DNA of 33,157 nucleotides. Source: Nitrospiraceae bacterium. GTDB taxonomy: Bacteria; Nitrospirota; Thermodesulfovibrionia; Thermodesulfovibrionales; UBA1546. The notes under the pieces are model-generated. The model was not told the origin of the DNA, did no database searches, and worked only from the letters and a program-made list of their open reading frames with translations. This document shows positions 9,430 through 15,812 of this stretch, piece after piece; within the stretch, counting starts at the first letter, position 1; every line of letters begins with the position of its first letter. The stretch is from the NCBI GenBank assembly GCA_003599795.1, contig QZJQ01000063.1:1-33157 (forward strand), in the 5' to 3' direction. Both the position numbers and the translations under genes were made by a program.

Positions 9430-9957
9430 TTACCTGATGCTGAAATAAAATTCAGAAGCAACATTGTCAGTCTTTTTAACGGCTTCCTTTTTGCCTTCAG
9501 CCTTTTGTTCATGCGGAGCAATGTGTCTTTGATACGGAGCATTATTTACATTTTTCAATTTATTTAAAATCCTCCAGGAATATTTTATTCTCTTTTCTTT
9601 TGATGAAGCATTATAACACCCGACCGCTTCCCATGTGTAGCCATGCCTGTCAATGCACTCTCTCAGTATCCTGGCCCCTGTCAGCGTATTGTAGCAGGGA
9701 TTTTCAATGAGACCGGCAGCCTTAAGGTTGAGTTTTTCTATCCATGAGGAATTTATCTGCATCAGCCCTATATCCAGCGTGCCGTTCCTGTTTTTATTGA
9801 CTGCGTCAGGCCTGAGATTTGATTCGGTCATTGCAATAATCTCAAGCAGTTTGGGGTTTAAATCATAAGTTTTGGCGGCGTCTTCAAAGCAGAAAGCGCC
9901 CGCCTGCGAAGGGACGGATAAAAGAGCAAGAACAAATAGTCCGAATATCCTCGGCAT
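9430..9957 (-). CDS. Periplasmic lytic transglycosylase (SLT family)
   Basis: 175 aa. A Sec signal peptide (about 1-20, ending SQA/G) is followed by an SLT domain with the catalytic Glu at 45 in MTESN, the DIGLMQINSSW motif (62-72) and the C-terminal AVGCYNAS motif (111-118). The last ~35 residues are charged and unstructured. Such small enzymes (VirB1, IagB and PilT-type) cleave peptidoglycan to make room for envelope-spanning machines. Its place beside the secretin operon suggests that role for the pilus. There is no Shine-Dalgarno; a TATAAT lies 5 nt before the ATG, so the mRNA may be leaderless. Confidence 0.85.
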   Translation of the reverse strand: MPRIFGLFVLALLSVPSQAGAFCFEDAAKTYDLNPKLLEIIAMTESNLRPDAVNKNRNGTLDIGLMQINSSWIEKLNLKAAGLIENPCYNTLTGARILRECIDRHGYTWEAVGCYNASSKEKRIKYSWRILNKLKNVNNAPYQRHIAPHEQKAEGKKEAVKKTDNVASEFYFSIR

Positions 9958-9962
9958 GTTAA

Positions 9963-9968
9963 ATTATA
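9963..9968 (-). promoter_or_regulatory. -10 box of the transglycosylase gene, leaderless type
   Basis: TATAAT on the minus strand ends 5 nt before ATG 9957, so the expected transcription start is at or within the start codon. The -35 region is poor. It is back to back with the strong pilin promoter on the plus strand. Confidence 0.45.
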
Positions 9969-9985
9969 CACTATGCAGTATTATA

Positions 9986-10014
9986 TTGACAGGGCAATCA
10001 AATAAGGTTATATT
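9986..10014 (+). promoter_or_regulatory. Strong sigma-70-type promoter of the pilin genes
   Basis: TTGACA (9986-9991), a 17-nt spacer and TATATT (10009-10014) form a near-consensus promoter. The expected transcription start is near 10021, giving a leader of about 35 nt before the proposed AUU start at 10056. A strong promoter suits a major pilin. Confidence 0.75.
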
Positions 10015-10055
10015 TATATAAAAATTTATTAAAAACATGCAGTTGCGGAGGGAAG

Positions 10056-10706
10056 ATTAAGCAAGGGCGCAAAAACAGAAAAGGCTTTACCCTGATTGAA
10101 TTGTCAATAGTCCTCGTAATAATCGGGATTCTGATCGGAGCTGTTCTCAAGGGACAGGATCTCATTAACAGCGCAAGGGCCAAGAAATTTGTAAACTGGG
10201 CCAAGCAGTGGGAGATTACGCAGTGGACCTATCTTGACAGAAAAGGCAGGTTTGCAGGAGATGCTAATATCAACGGCATCATAGGAGACCAGACTTCAAC
10301 AATAGATGAGACATCAAGTTCAAACACTGCTCTGGATGAAATAGCAAATGCAAACTTCATTAACCCTCCTACAGCTACAATAACTTTGGGCTCGTTTAGA
10401 TTTTTTATGAAAATGGGGTTTAACACTGTAAGCGGGACTTCAAAAAATGTAATCGTGATATGCAAATCCGACGCCTGCACAACAGCATTCGCAGCAGATG
10501 AAATTGTCTATTTTGAATCTTTTGACACAGCCACCGACGGCACTGCCGATGCAGGAGCTGGAAATGTCAGGGCGGCTACGGCAATAACTTTAGCAGCCGG
10601 ATCCGGAAACGAAGTTGTCGCTGCAACAACTGACGTTACGGCATCTCCGGCAGCATGGGGCACGACGCATGTAGCTCTGGTTTATTATTTTGACCGGCCC
10701 CGTTAA
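10056..10706 (+). CDS. Type IV major-pilin-like prepilin with a probable AUU start
   Basis: 216 aa if read from ATT 10056. The leader would be 10 basic residues ending in Gly (MKQGRKNRKG), followed by FTLIELSIVLVIIGILIGAVL, the classic class III signal cut by prepilin peptidase, with Glu5 present. A globular domain with one Cys pair (CKSDAC) and a Gly/Ala/Thr-rich C-terminal part follows. No ATG, GTG or TTG occurs in frame between the upstream stop at 9987 and the TTG at 10101; that TTG would delete the cleavage site and Glu5. GGAGGG (10047-10052) lies 3 nt before the ATT. The only nearby ATG (10037) is in another frame and stops after seven codons. Confidence 0.82.
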   Translation: MKQGRKNRKGFTLIELSIVLVIIGILIGAVLKGQDLINSARAKKFVNWAKQWEITQWTYLDRKGRFAGDANINGIIGDQTSTIDETSSSNTALDEIANANFINPPTATITLGSFRFFMKMGFNTVSGTSKNVIVICKSDACTTAFAADEIVYFESFDTATDGTADAGAGNVRAATAITLAAGSGNEVVAATTDVTASPAAWGTTHVALVYYFDRPR

Positions 10707-10739
10707 TCCCCCGGGCTTTTCTATGCTATTCTCTTAGGT

Positions 10740-12020
10740 ATGGAGCCCCTAACCAAAAATAAAGGCCTCACCCTTATAGAACTTGCAGTGGTGCTGGTTG
10801 TTATCGGCATATTGATTACCCTCGGAGTGTCTTTGATAGGCCCTCTGACAAAGAGGGTAAAGATAAACCAGACCAATGATATCATAGATGCGGCAGCAGA
10901 GTCTTTGATAAGTTATGCTTCTTCAAACAAGCGGCTTCCCACAACAACCGAATTTACAAGCGCAGTAAGGAATCCTAAGGACGCATGGACCAAATCTTTG
11001 TTTTATGTAACAGACACCAATCTGACGACTATAACATCTCCGGCAGTAGAAGCTGTCTGCGGCAGGAGCACGACAAATTTAACCGTTCAGACCTGTCCAG
11101 ACGCTGCATGCGCATCCCCGACAAATACTATTCCGAATGTGGCATTCATAATCATCAGCAGCGGTGCCAATAACAACAATCAGACCGCAGGGACTCAGGC
11201 GGTCTCATCGGCAACAACTGTTAGTGTATACGATGTGGATGTTGCCGGTATTGATAATTATGCAGGAGATATCGGAGGCACACGGACGGAGCCTTATGAC
11301 GATCTTGTCAAATGGACCACCCTCAATGAACTAAGGACCAAGGCCGGGTGCGCAGGGCCCCAACTGGAAATTGTAAATAATGATCTCCCTGCCGGCTTCA
11401 GGGATGCAACGGTATACGATGCCACAGTATTTGCCAAAGGAGGCGTGCCTTTTACTACTACGAACCAGAGCTACAGGTGGTGCATCCAGAGAACCCCTGC
11501 CACAGCCCCGTCAAATCTGACCTTCAGAAACACTGCCAATACGGCAAATATTGTATTTTCCACAGACTGTTCAGCCCTTGCCGAAGCTTCATGGACGCAA
11601 TCAAATACAGTTGTTATATCCGGGTCTCCCAATGAGTCGGGGAGCTTTAATCTCACCTTTTTTGCGAGGGACAATAATGACCCTGCAGGAACGAGCGACA
11701 ATATAGCTCAGAAGCTCCTCGTGCTGACAATCCATCAGGTGGCACGCAGCACGGGCTGCTCGGGCTTCAGGGTATGGAATGCAACCGGTGCAGCAAGGAT
11801 CTTCAGGCTTGACAGCGTATGCAGTAGCGTAGGCAACAACCAAGAGATTACCGTTGACCCGACCCGTCTCCTTAATTCCGGCGAGATTATTGAACGCTTC
11901 ACAACCGCTGGCTGTGTCGGCCTTGTTGACTCAATAACATTCAATCAGGCAGTGAACGCCGATGCTTTGGACAATGACTGTCAGGTAAACTACGAGACAA
12001 CAGGTGTGACCAACAGATGA
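10740..12020 (+). CDS. Long prepilin-like protein with an Ig-like C-terminal region
   Basis: 426 aa, much longer than ordinary pilins. The leader MEPLTKNKG is followed by LTLIELAVVLVVIGILITLG, with Glu5 of the mature protein intact. Residues ~35-200 form a Cys-containing pilin-like domain. Residues ~220-330 resemble a putative Ig (He_PIG-like) fold: DLPAGFRDATV..., then VVISGSPNESGSFNLTFFARDNN. The last ~95 residues have several Cys (SVCSS, TAGCVG, DNDCQ) that could form disulfides. It could be a minor, tip-located or adhesive pilin like MshO/MshP/MshQ. The start has only a weak AGG 2 nt upstream and lies 33 nt after the first pilin, so it is probably co-transcribed. Confidence 0.75.
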   Translation: MEPLTKNKGLTLIELAVVLVVIGILITLGVSLIGPLTKRVKINQTNDIIDAAAESLISYASSNKRLPTTTEFTSAVRNPKDAWTKSLFYVTDTNLTTITSPAVEAVCGRSTTNLTVQTCPDAACASPTNTIPNVAFIIISSGANNNNQTAGTQAVSSATTVSVYDVDVAGIDNYAGDIGGTRTEPYDDLVKWTTLNELRTKAGCAGPQLEIVNNDLPAGFRDATVYDATVFAKGGVPFTTTNQSYRWCIQRTPATAPSNLTFRNTANTANIVFSTDCSALAEASWTQSNTVVISGSPNESGSFNLTFFARDNNDPAGTSDNIAQKLLVLTIHQVARSTGCSGFRVWNATGAARIFRLDSVCSSVGNNQEITVDPTRLLNSGEIIERFTTAGCVGLVDSITFNQAVNADALDNDCQVNYETTGVTNR

Positions 12021-12092
12021 CCCTGATGCAAAGAGGTTGAAACAGGAGACAAGTGTTGACTTGAAAACCTCCAAAAACAGGACAGACAATAC

Positions 12093-12106
12093 ATGATTTA
12101 AATCAT
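12093..12106 (+). promoter_or_regulatory. FNR/CRP-like operator palindrome
   Basis: ATGATTTAAATCAT is a perfect 14-bp palindrome close to the FNR consensus TTGAT-N4-ATCAA, differing at the outermost base on each side. Its centre (12099.5) lies about 41-42 nt before the expected start of transcription at 12141-12142. That is the standard position for class II activation by FNR/CRP proteins. The -35 hexamer here is poor, as expected for an activator-dependent promoter. Regulator identity is inferred. Confidence 0.5.
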
Positions 12107-12129
12107 TTCTGTAATTTAAAGAATTCATA

Positions 12130-12135
12130 TATAAT
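12130..12135 (+). promoter_or_regulatory. -10 box of the GGDEF-EAL gene, leaderless type
   Basis: A consensus TATAAT ends 6 nt before the ATG at 12142, and no Shine-Dalgarno is present. Transcription would start at or next to the start codon. Confidence 0.55.
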
Positions 12136-12141
12136 TTACGT

Positions 12142-14106
12142 ATGGCGCAGAAGGATACACTTGACATAAAATCTCTGCAGGGAAAATCAAAAGCAATCAA
12201 CCTCTTTCTTGGGTTAGGGCCTCTCTGCCTTTCGCTTATTGTGCTTGCCTTTATGTTTTTTGCCGGACTGCTTATTCCTCAGCTTTCGCAACTCACAGCT
12301 TTATCTCCTGTCTTAAGGCAGGCTGTTAATTTATCTGCGCCCGCCTTGGTTATTATCTTTTTCGCTCTTTATTTTTTATTCAGGCTGCTGCTTTCAAAAG
12401 CCTCTGAATGCCAAAGATTAGAGGACCGCGGACTCCTTGCGTACAATGTATTAGACAGCAGCAACAATCCTATCCTCATCACAGATGCGCAGGCAAATAT
12501 TGAATATGTAAATCCCGCCTTCTGCTTTGCAACAGGCTATGCAAAAGAGGAGCTTATAGGACAAAAACCGAATATTATGAAATCCGGGAAACATAACCGG
12601 GAATTTTACATGGAGATGTGGAAAACAATAAAAGAGACAGGGCGATGGCAGGGCGAGATATGGGATAAACGCAAGAACGGCGATATATATCCAAAGTGGC
12701 TCTCAATAAGCGCTATTAAAAACAGCAGGGGTGAAACCGTAAAATACTCAGGGCTTTTTTCAGACATAACCGCCTTGAAACAAACAGAGGAACAAATTGA
12801 ACATCTCTCCAACTATGACAGCCTGACAAACCTTCCGAATCGCAGGCTGTTTCTGGACCGATTAAATCAGGCCTTGCTTGGCGCTGAACGCAATAATCGC
12901 GCGCTCGCAGTTATGTTCGTTGACATTAACCGTTTTAAGAACATAAATAATACATTCGGCCACAGCGCCGGCGACCAGTTAATTAAAGAATTTTCCAAAA
13001 GAGTTTCGGGGTGCATGCGCAAGGAAGACACTGTGGGGCATATAAGCGGAAACAGCTTCGCCATAATCCTGCCGGCAATTGAAGGCAAAGAGAGCGCAGA
13101 GGTTGTCAGCAGAAAAATTATTGATTCAATGTTAAGCCCGTTTATTCTTAAAGGACACAAGGTCATTGTTTCTGCAAGCATCGGAATTGCTCTTTATCCC
13201 TTGGACAGCGACAAGCTGGAAATGCTGATTAAAAATGCTGAAACAGCCATGTATAATGCCAAGGAGCATGGCGACAACAGAATTCAGTTCTATAACAATG
13301 CGATGGGCGATATGACTTTTCAGCGTCTCAGCATAGAGGCAAACATTAGAGAGGCGCTTGAGCGTGAAGAGTTTGTGCTTTATTACCAGCCTGTGGTGAA
13401 TCTGAATAGCGGAATGATAAGCGGGATGGAAGCTCTTATACGGAGACAGGAGCCTGAATGGGTGGCCCCTCCTTCAAAGTTCATTGAACTTGCAGAAGAG
13501 ACCGGATTAATCCTGCAGATTTGTGAATGGACTCTCCGCAAGGCATGCCGGCAAAACAAGCTCTGGCAGGCTGAAGGCTTACCGCCAATGCATATTGCAG
13601 TCAATATAGCGTCCAGCCAGTTTTACGAGGGAAGGCTTATAAAAACAGTCACAGACGTCTTAAGGGAGACAGGCCTTGAGCCGAAATATCTTGAACTTGA
13701 ACTTATTGAGCGGCTGATAATGCAGGATTCTGCGGCTTCCATAAATATGATGCAAGATTTAAAAAAGCTGGGGACAATGATTTCGGTAGATGATTTCGGC
13801 ACAGGCTACTCTTCTTTAAACTATCTGAGGCTGTTCCCTGTAGATAAGCTCAAAATTGACCAGTCATTTGTAAGGGATATAGCTCACGATTCAAGCAGCG
13901 CTTCTATTTCCAAGGCGATTATAGCGCTTGCTCACAGCCTGAATTTGAAAACCGTCGCAGAAGGCGTAGAGACGGAAGCACAGCTTTCCTTCCTGCGGGA
14001 ATGCGGCTGTGACGAGATGCAGGGTTATTATTTCAGCGTTCCTCTGCCTGCCGAATCTTTTAAGAAATTGGTTCTGAGCGGTAAGAAAATAAGGTATCAG
14101 GAATGA
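12142..14106 (+). CDS. Membrane PAS-GGDEF-EAL protein, probable c-di-GMP phosphodiesterase
   Basis: 654 aa. Two transmembrane helices (about 20-45 and 64-84) are followed by a PAS domain (about 98-213), a GGDEF domain (about 222-385) and an EAL domain (about 395-650). The GGDEF active-site motif is degenerate, SGNSF at 302-306, so cyclase activity is unlikely; the Asp of FVDINRFK is kept. The EAL domain keeps its key motifs: EALIR (430-434), NIASSQF (488-494), ELIE (520-523), DDFGTGYSS (550-558), KID (571-573) and AEGVE (606-610). c-di-GMP hydrolysis is therefore likely. The pilus ATPase belongs to a c-di-GMP-binding family, so this enzyme may tune pilus activity locally, comparable in position to MshH. 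It ends at a strong terminator. Confidence 0.9.
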   Translation: MAQKDTLDIKSLQGKSKAINLFLGLGPLCLSLIVLAFMFFAGLLIPQLSQLTALSPVLRQAVNLSAPALVIIFFALYFLFRLLLSKASECQRLEDRGLLAYNVLDSSNNPILITDAQANIEYVNPAFCFATGYAKEELIGQKPNIMKSGKHNREFYMEMWKTIKETGRWQGEIWDKRKNGDIYPKWLSISAIKNSRGETVKYSGLFSDITALKQTEEQIEHLSNYDSLTNLPNRRLFLDRLNQALLGAERNNRALAVMFVDINRFKNINNTFGHSAGDQLIKEFSKRVSGCMRKEDTVGHISGNSFAIILPAIEGKESAEVVSRKIIDSMLSPFILKGHKVIVSASIGIALYPLDSDKLEMLIKNAETAMYNAKEHGDNRIQFYNNAMGDMTFQRLSIEANIREALEREEFVLYYQPVVNLNSGMISGMEALIRRQEPEWVAPPSKFIELAEETGLILQICEWTLRKACRQNKLWQAEGLPPMHIAVNIASSQFYEGRLIKTVTDVLRETGLEPKYLELELIERLIMQDSAASINMMQDLKKLGTMISVDDFGTGYSSLNYLRLFPVDKLKIDQSFVRDIAHDSSSASISKAIIALAHSLNLKTVAEGVETEAQLSFLRECGCDEMQGYYFSVPLPAESFKKLVLSGKKIRYQE

Positions 14107-14139
14107 AAGCAGTCCCGAGCTGCTCGGGACTGCTTTTTT
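14106..14139. terminator. Intrinsic terminator, possibly bidirectional
   Basis: A perfect 14-bp stem (14106-14119 with 14123-14136) with a 3-nt loop, CTG, is followed by a T-run on the plus strand. On the minus strand the stem base has a short T-run as well. It sits between the convergent ends of the GGDEF-EAL gene and the cold-shock gene and can serve both. Confidence 0.9.
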
Positions 14140-14142
14140 GGC

Positions 14143-14343
14143 TTAGAGTTTTGTAACGTTTGCTGCCTTTGGGCCCTTAGGGCTGTCAACAACATCAAAG
14201 CTCACTGCCTGTCCTTCAGCAAGAGACTTAAAGCCGTCTCCCTGAAGCGCAGAATAGTGAACAAAAACATCTCCGCCGTCTTCACTGGTTATAAATCCAA
14301 AACCCTTGGACTCATTAAACCACTTAACGGTTCCTTTTGCCAC
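14143..14343 (-). CDS. Cold-shock protein (CspA family)
   Basis: 66 aa, the standard length. It is a single OB-fold cold-shock domain with RNP1 as [12 protein letters not shown] and RNP2 as DVFVHYSAL, both intact. Csp proteins bind single-stranded RNA and act as RNA chaperones. The start is GTG at 14343 with AGGAGG 9 nt upstream. The frame is also open further upstream to 14445, but that extension translates the leader hairpin and has no family similarity. Upstream lie a terminator-like hairpin and a promoter, suggesting control by conditional termination in the leader. Confidence 0.95.
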   Translation of the reverse strand: MAKGTVKWFNESKGFGFITSEDGGDVFVHYSALQGDGFKSLAEGQAVSFDVVDSPKGPKAANVTKL

Positions 14344-14391
14344 GGTGCTGTACCTCCTTGTTAAATACTTAAGCTTACGGAACTCTGCAAT

Positions 14392-14423
14392 AAAAAAACC
14401 GCAAAGTTTAAAGTCTTTGCGGT
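14392..14423 (-). terminator. Intrinsic terminator inside the csp 5' leader (candidate attenuator)
   Basis: On the minus strand ACCGCAAAG (14423-14415) and CTTTGCGGT (14406-14398) form a perfect 9-bp stem with an 8-nt loop, followed directly by seven T (14398-14392). It lies about 50 nt before the GTG of csp and downstream of the only good promoter. No minus-strand gene lies upstream for it to terminate. It therefore most likely causes premature termination of csp mRNA unless antitermination occurs. Confidence 0.75.
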
Positions 14424-14457
14424 CATTTACTACAAAAACTTCCAAAACTTTATTGCT

Positions 14458-14486
14458 ATTCTGGCACAGAATTTCTAAAAGGTCAA
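14458..14486 (-). promoter_or_regulatory. Promoter of the cold-shock gene
   Basis: TTGACC (14486-14481), a 17-nt spacer and CAGAAT (14463-14458). Transcription would start near 14451 and give a leader of roughly 105-110 nt that contains the terminator hairpin. Confidence 0.5.
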
Positions 14487-14556
14487 CACCCTGTTAGAAC
14501 GTATGCAGGATGAAGGTTGTATTTGATGCAAGCGGAAAATTATAATAACAGAAGGT

Positions 14557-14571
14557 TCCGCCGAAGGCGGA
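14557..14571 (+). promoter_or_regulatory. Hairpin covering the ribosome binding site of the radical SAM gene
   Basis: TCCGCC-gaa-GGCGGA forms a tight 6-bp GC-rich hairpin. Its 3' arm includes GGCGGAG, the only Shine-Dalgarno-like sequence before ATG 14581. Stable folding would limit translation. It may also be a copy of a short dispersed repeat, since a similar motif occurs at 32067-32081. Confidence 0.4.
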
Positions 14572-14580
14572 GAAGATAAG

Positions 14581-15675
14581 ATGACAAAAAGATATTTCGG
14601 CCATATAGAAGTCCCGCTCAAGAGAATCCATATAGAACTCACAAACATCTGTGATTTCAACTGTGTGTTCTGCCCTAAGTCCGCAATGGAGAGGCCGTAC
14701 GGCTATATGGACACTAAACTTGCCAAAAGGATAATTGATGAGATTCAGGAAAACAAACTGAGCGATAAGATTACCTTTCATGTAATGGGAGAGCCGACAC
14801 TGCACCCCGATTTTTTTGAGATACTGTCTTACAGCAGGGATAAAGGAGCGAATGTGGGGCTTACCACTAACGGAAGCAGGCTTGGAGGCGAGACTGGAAA
14901 ACGGCTTCTGGATTACAACCTCCATCAGATAGATATTTCCCTTCAGACGCCTGATGCAAAATCCTTTGCCCTCAGAAAGGCAAAGGCCCTTACGTTTGAT
15001 TCGTATCTCAGCGGCATTCTTAACTTCTTTTCTTCCTATATGGCAAAGAGAAGGGGCACGGTATTTAAGTTCAGGTTTCTTAACACAAGGTTCCCGCAGA
15101 AAAACATAGAGAAAAAAGCCGGGCCGGTAAGAGTTATGTCGTCAACAAAAGAATTGCGGGATACCTTCAGCTACTGGGCTGGCCGCATATATGACATTCT
15201 TGGCGTTGAGTCAGAGAGGAAAGAAAAAGCAATCAGGCGTATAAAATCCCTTGTCTCATATAAGTGGAATGTCGTGGAGATTTATCCTAATGTTTTTTTT
15301 GAGACGTACATGCTTGAAGACTGGGGACACGCCTTTGACAGGGGGAAGGTTTATGACGCATGGGCAGGTTATTGTTTCGGAATGAGAGACCACTTCAGCA
15401 TCCTGCATAACGGCGATGTTGCGCTGTGCTGTGTGGATTTTAACGGACAAACAAAAGTCGGCAATCTGAATAATGCATCTCTTAAAGAAGTCCTTTCGTC
15501 AGAGGAGGTGGGCAAGATTATGAAAGGGTTTAAAAAATTTCAGCTTGTTCATCCGTATTGCAAGCGCTGTCTTGGAAGCGGTTCAGTCTTATCATGGCTT
15601 TTGAAGCCTGTTATGTCAGTCACGGTTCTTAAAACCCTTAAGCCGTTTTTTTATAAACGGACAAAGGTTTTTTGA
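14581..15675 (+). CDS. Radical SAM/SPASM-type protein, function unknown
   Basis: 364 aa. The radical SAM cluster motif CX3CX2C is at 24, 28 and 31 (CDFNCVFC), followed by GEPTLHP and NGSRLG-type motifs of the SAM-binding barrel. The C-terminal part has a SPASM-like Cys set (YCFGMRD, ALCCVDFNG, HPYCKRCLG) that would bind one or more extra Fe-S clusters. Such proteins modify peptides, sugars or cofactors; no peptide substrate gene is visible beside it. The middle section (about 170-260) is basic and not typical of a named subfamily. Its stop codon overlaps the -35 box of the fluoride riboswitch transcript. Confidence 0.85.
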   Translation: MTKRYFGHIEVPLKRIHIELTNICDFNCVFCPKSAMERPYGYMDTKLAKRIIDEIQENKLSDKITFHVMGEPTLHPDFFEILSYSRDKGANVGLTTNGSRLGGETGKRLLDYNLHQIDISLQTPDAKSFALRKAKALTFDSYLSGILNFFSSYMAKRRGTVFKFRFLNTRFPQKNIEKKAGPVRVMSSTKELRDTFSYWAGRIYDILGVESERKEKAIRRIKSLVSYKWNVVEIYPNVFFETYMLEDWGHAFDRGKVYDAWAGYCFGMRDHFSILHNGDVALCCVDFNGQTKVGNLNNASLKEVLSSEEVGKIMKGFKKFQLVHPYCKRCLGSGSVLSWLLKPVMSVTVLKTLKPFFYKRTKVF

Positions 15676-15701
15676 CATTGCTGTTTATATTCTGCTATTT
15701 T
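15672..15701 (+). promoter_or_regulatory. Promoter of the fluoride riboswitch/antiporter transcript
   Basis: TTGACA (15672-15677) and TATTTT (15696-15701) with 18-nt spacing. Transcription would begin near 15707, exactly at the start of the aptamer. Confidence 0.65.
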
Positions 15702-15705
15702 AGTA

Positions 15706-15763
15706 TCGGCGATGGAGTTCGCCATTAACCGTCCCCGATAAGACAGGGGACTGATGACTCCTA
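15706..15763 (+). ncRNA. Fluoride riboswitch aptamer (crcB motif)
   Basis: The sequence matches the crcB-motif consensus: GGCGATGGAGTTCGCC (15708-15723), then ATTAACC, a P3-like stem GTCCCC...GGGGAC (15731-15736 with 15746-15751), and TGATGACTCCTAC (15751-15763). The conserved GATGGNGTTCGCC and TGACTCCTAC blocks and the spacing are those of the known class, which binds fluoride with magnesium ions. The 3' block is shared with the terminator that follows, the usual on-switch layout: fluoride stabilises the aptamer and prevents termination. It precedes an antiporter gene, one of the gene types known to be controlled by this class. Confidence 0.95.
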
Positions 15764-15794
15764 CTCTCACGTTTGTTGAGGGCAGGAGTTTTTT
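15757..15794 (+). terminator. Riboswitch expression-platform terminator
   Basis: ACTCCT (15757-15762) pairs with AGGAGT (15784-15789), with an inner stem CTCA/TGAG (15766-15769 with 15777-15780), followed by six T. The 5' arm belongs to the conserved 3' part of the aptamer, so aptamer and terminator are mutually exclusive. Confidence 0.9.
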
Positions 15795-15812
15795 AGTTTA
15801 TGGAGGTGCTGA

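Noticed and set aside
14344-14445. N-terminal extension of the cold-shock protein
   Set aside because: The in-frame open stretch translates the leader hairpin, T-run and Shine-Dalgarno. The conserved protein begins at GTG 14343.
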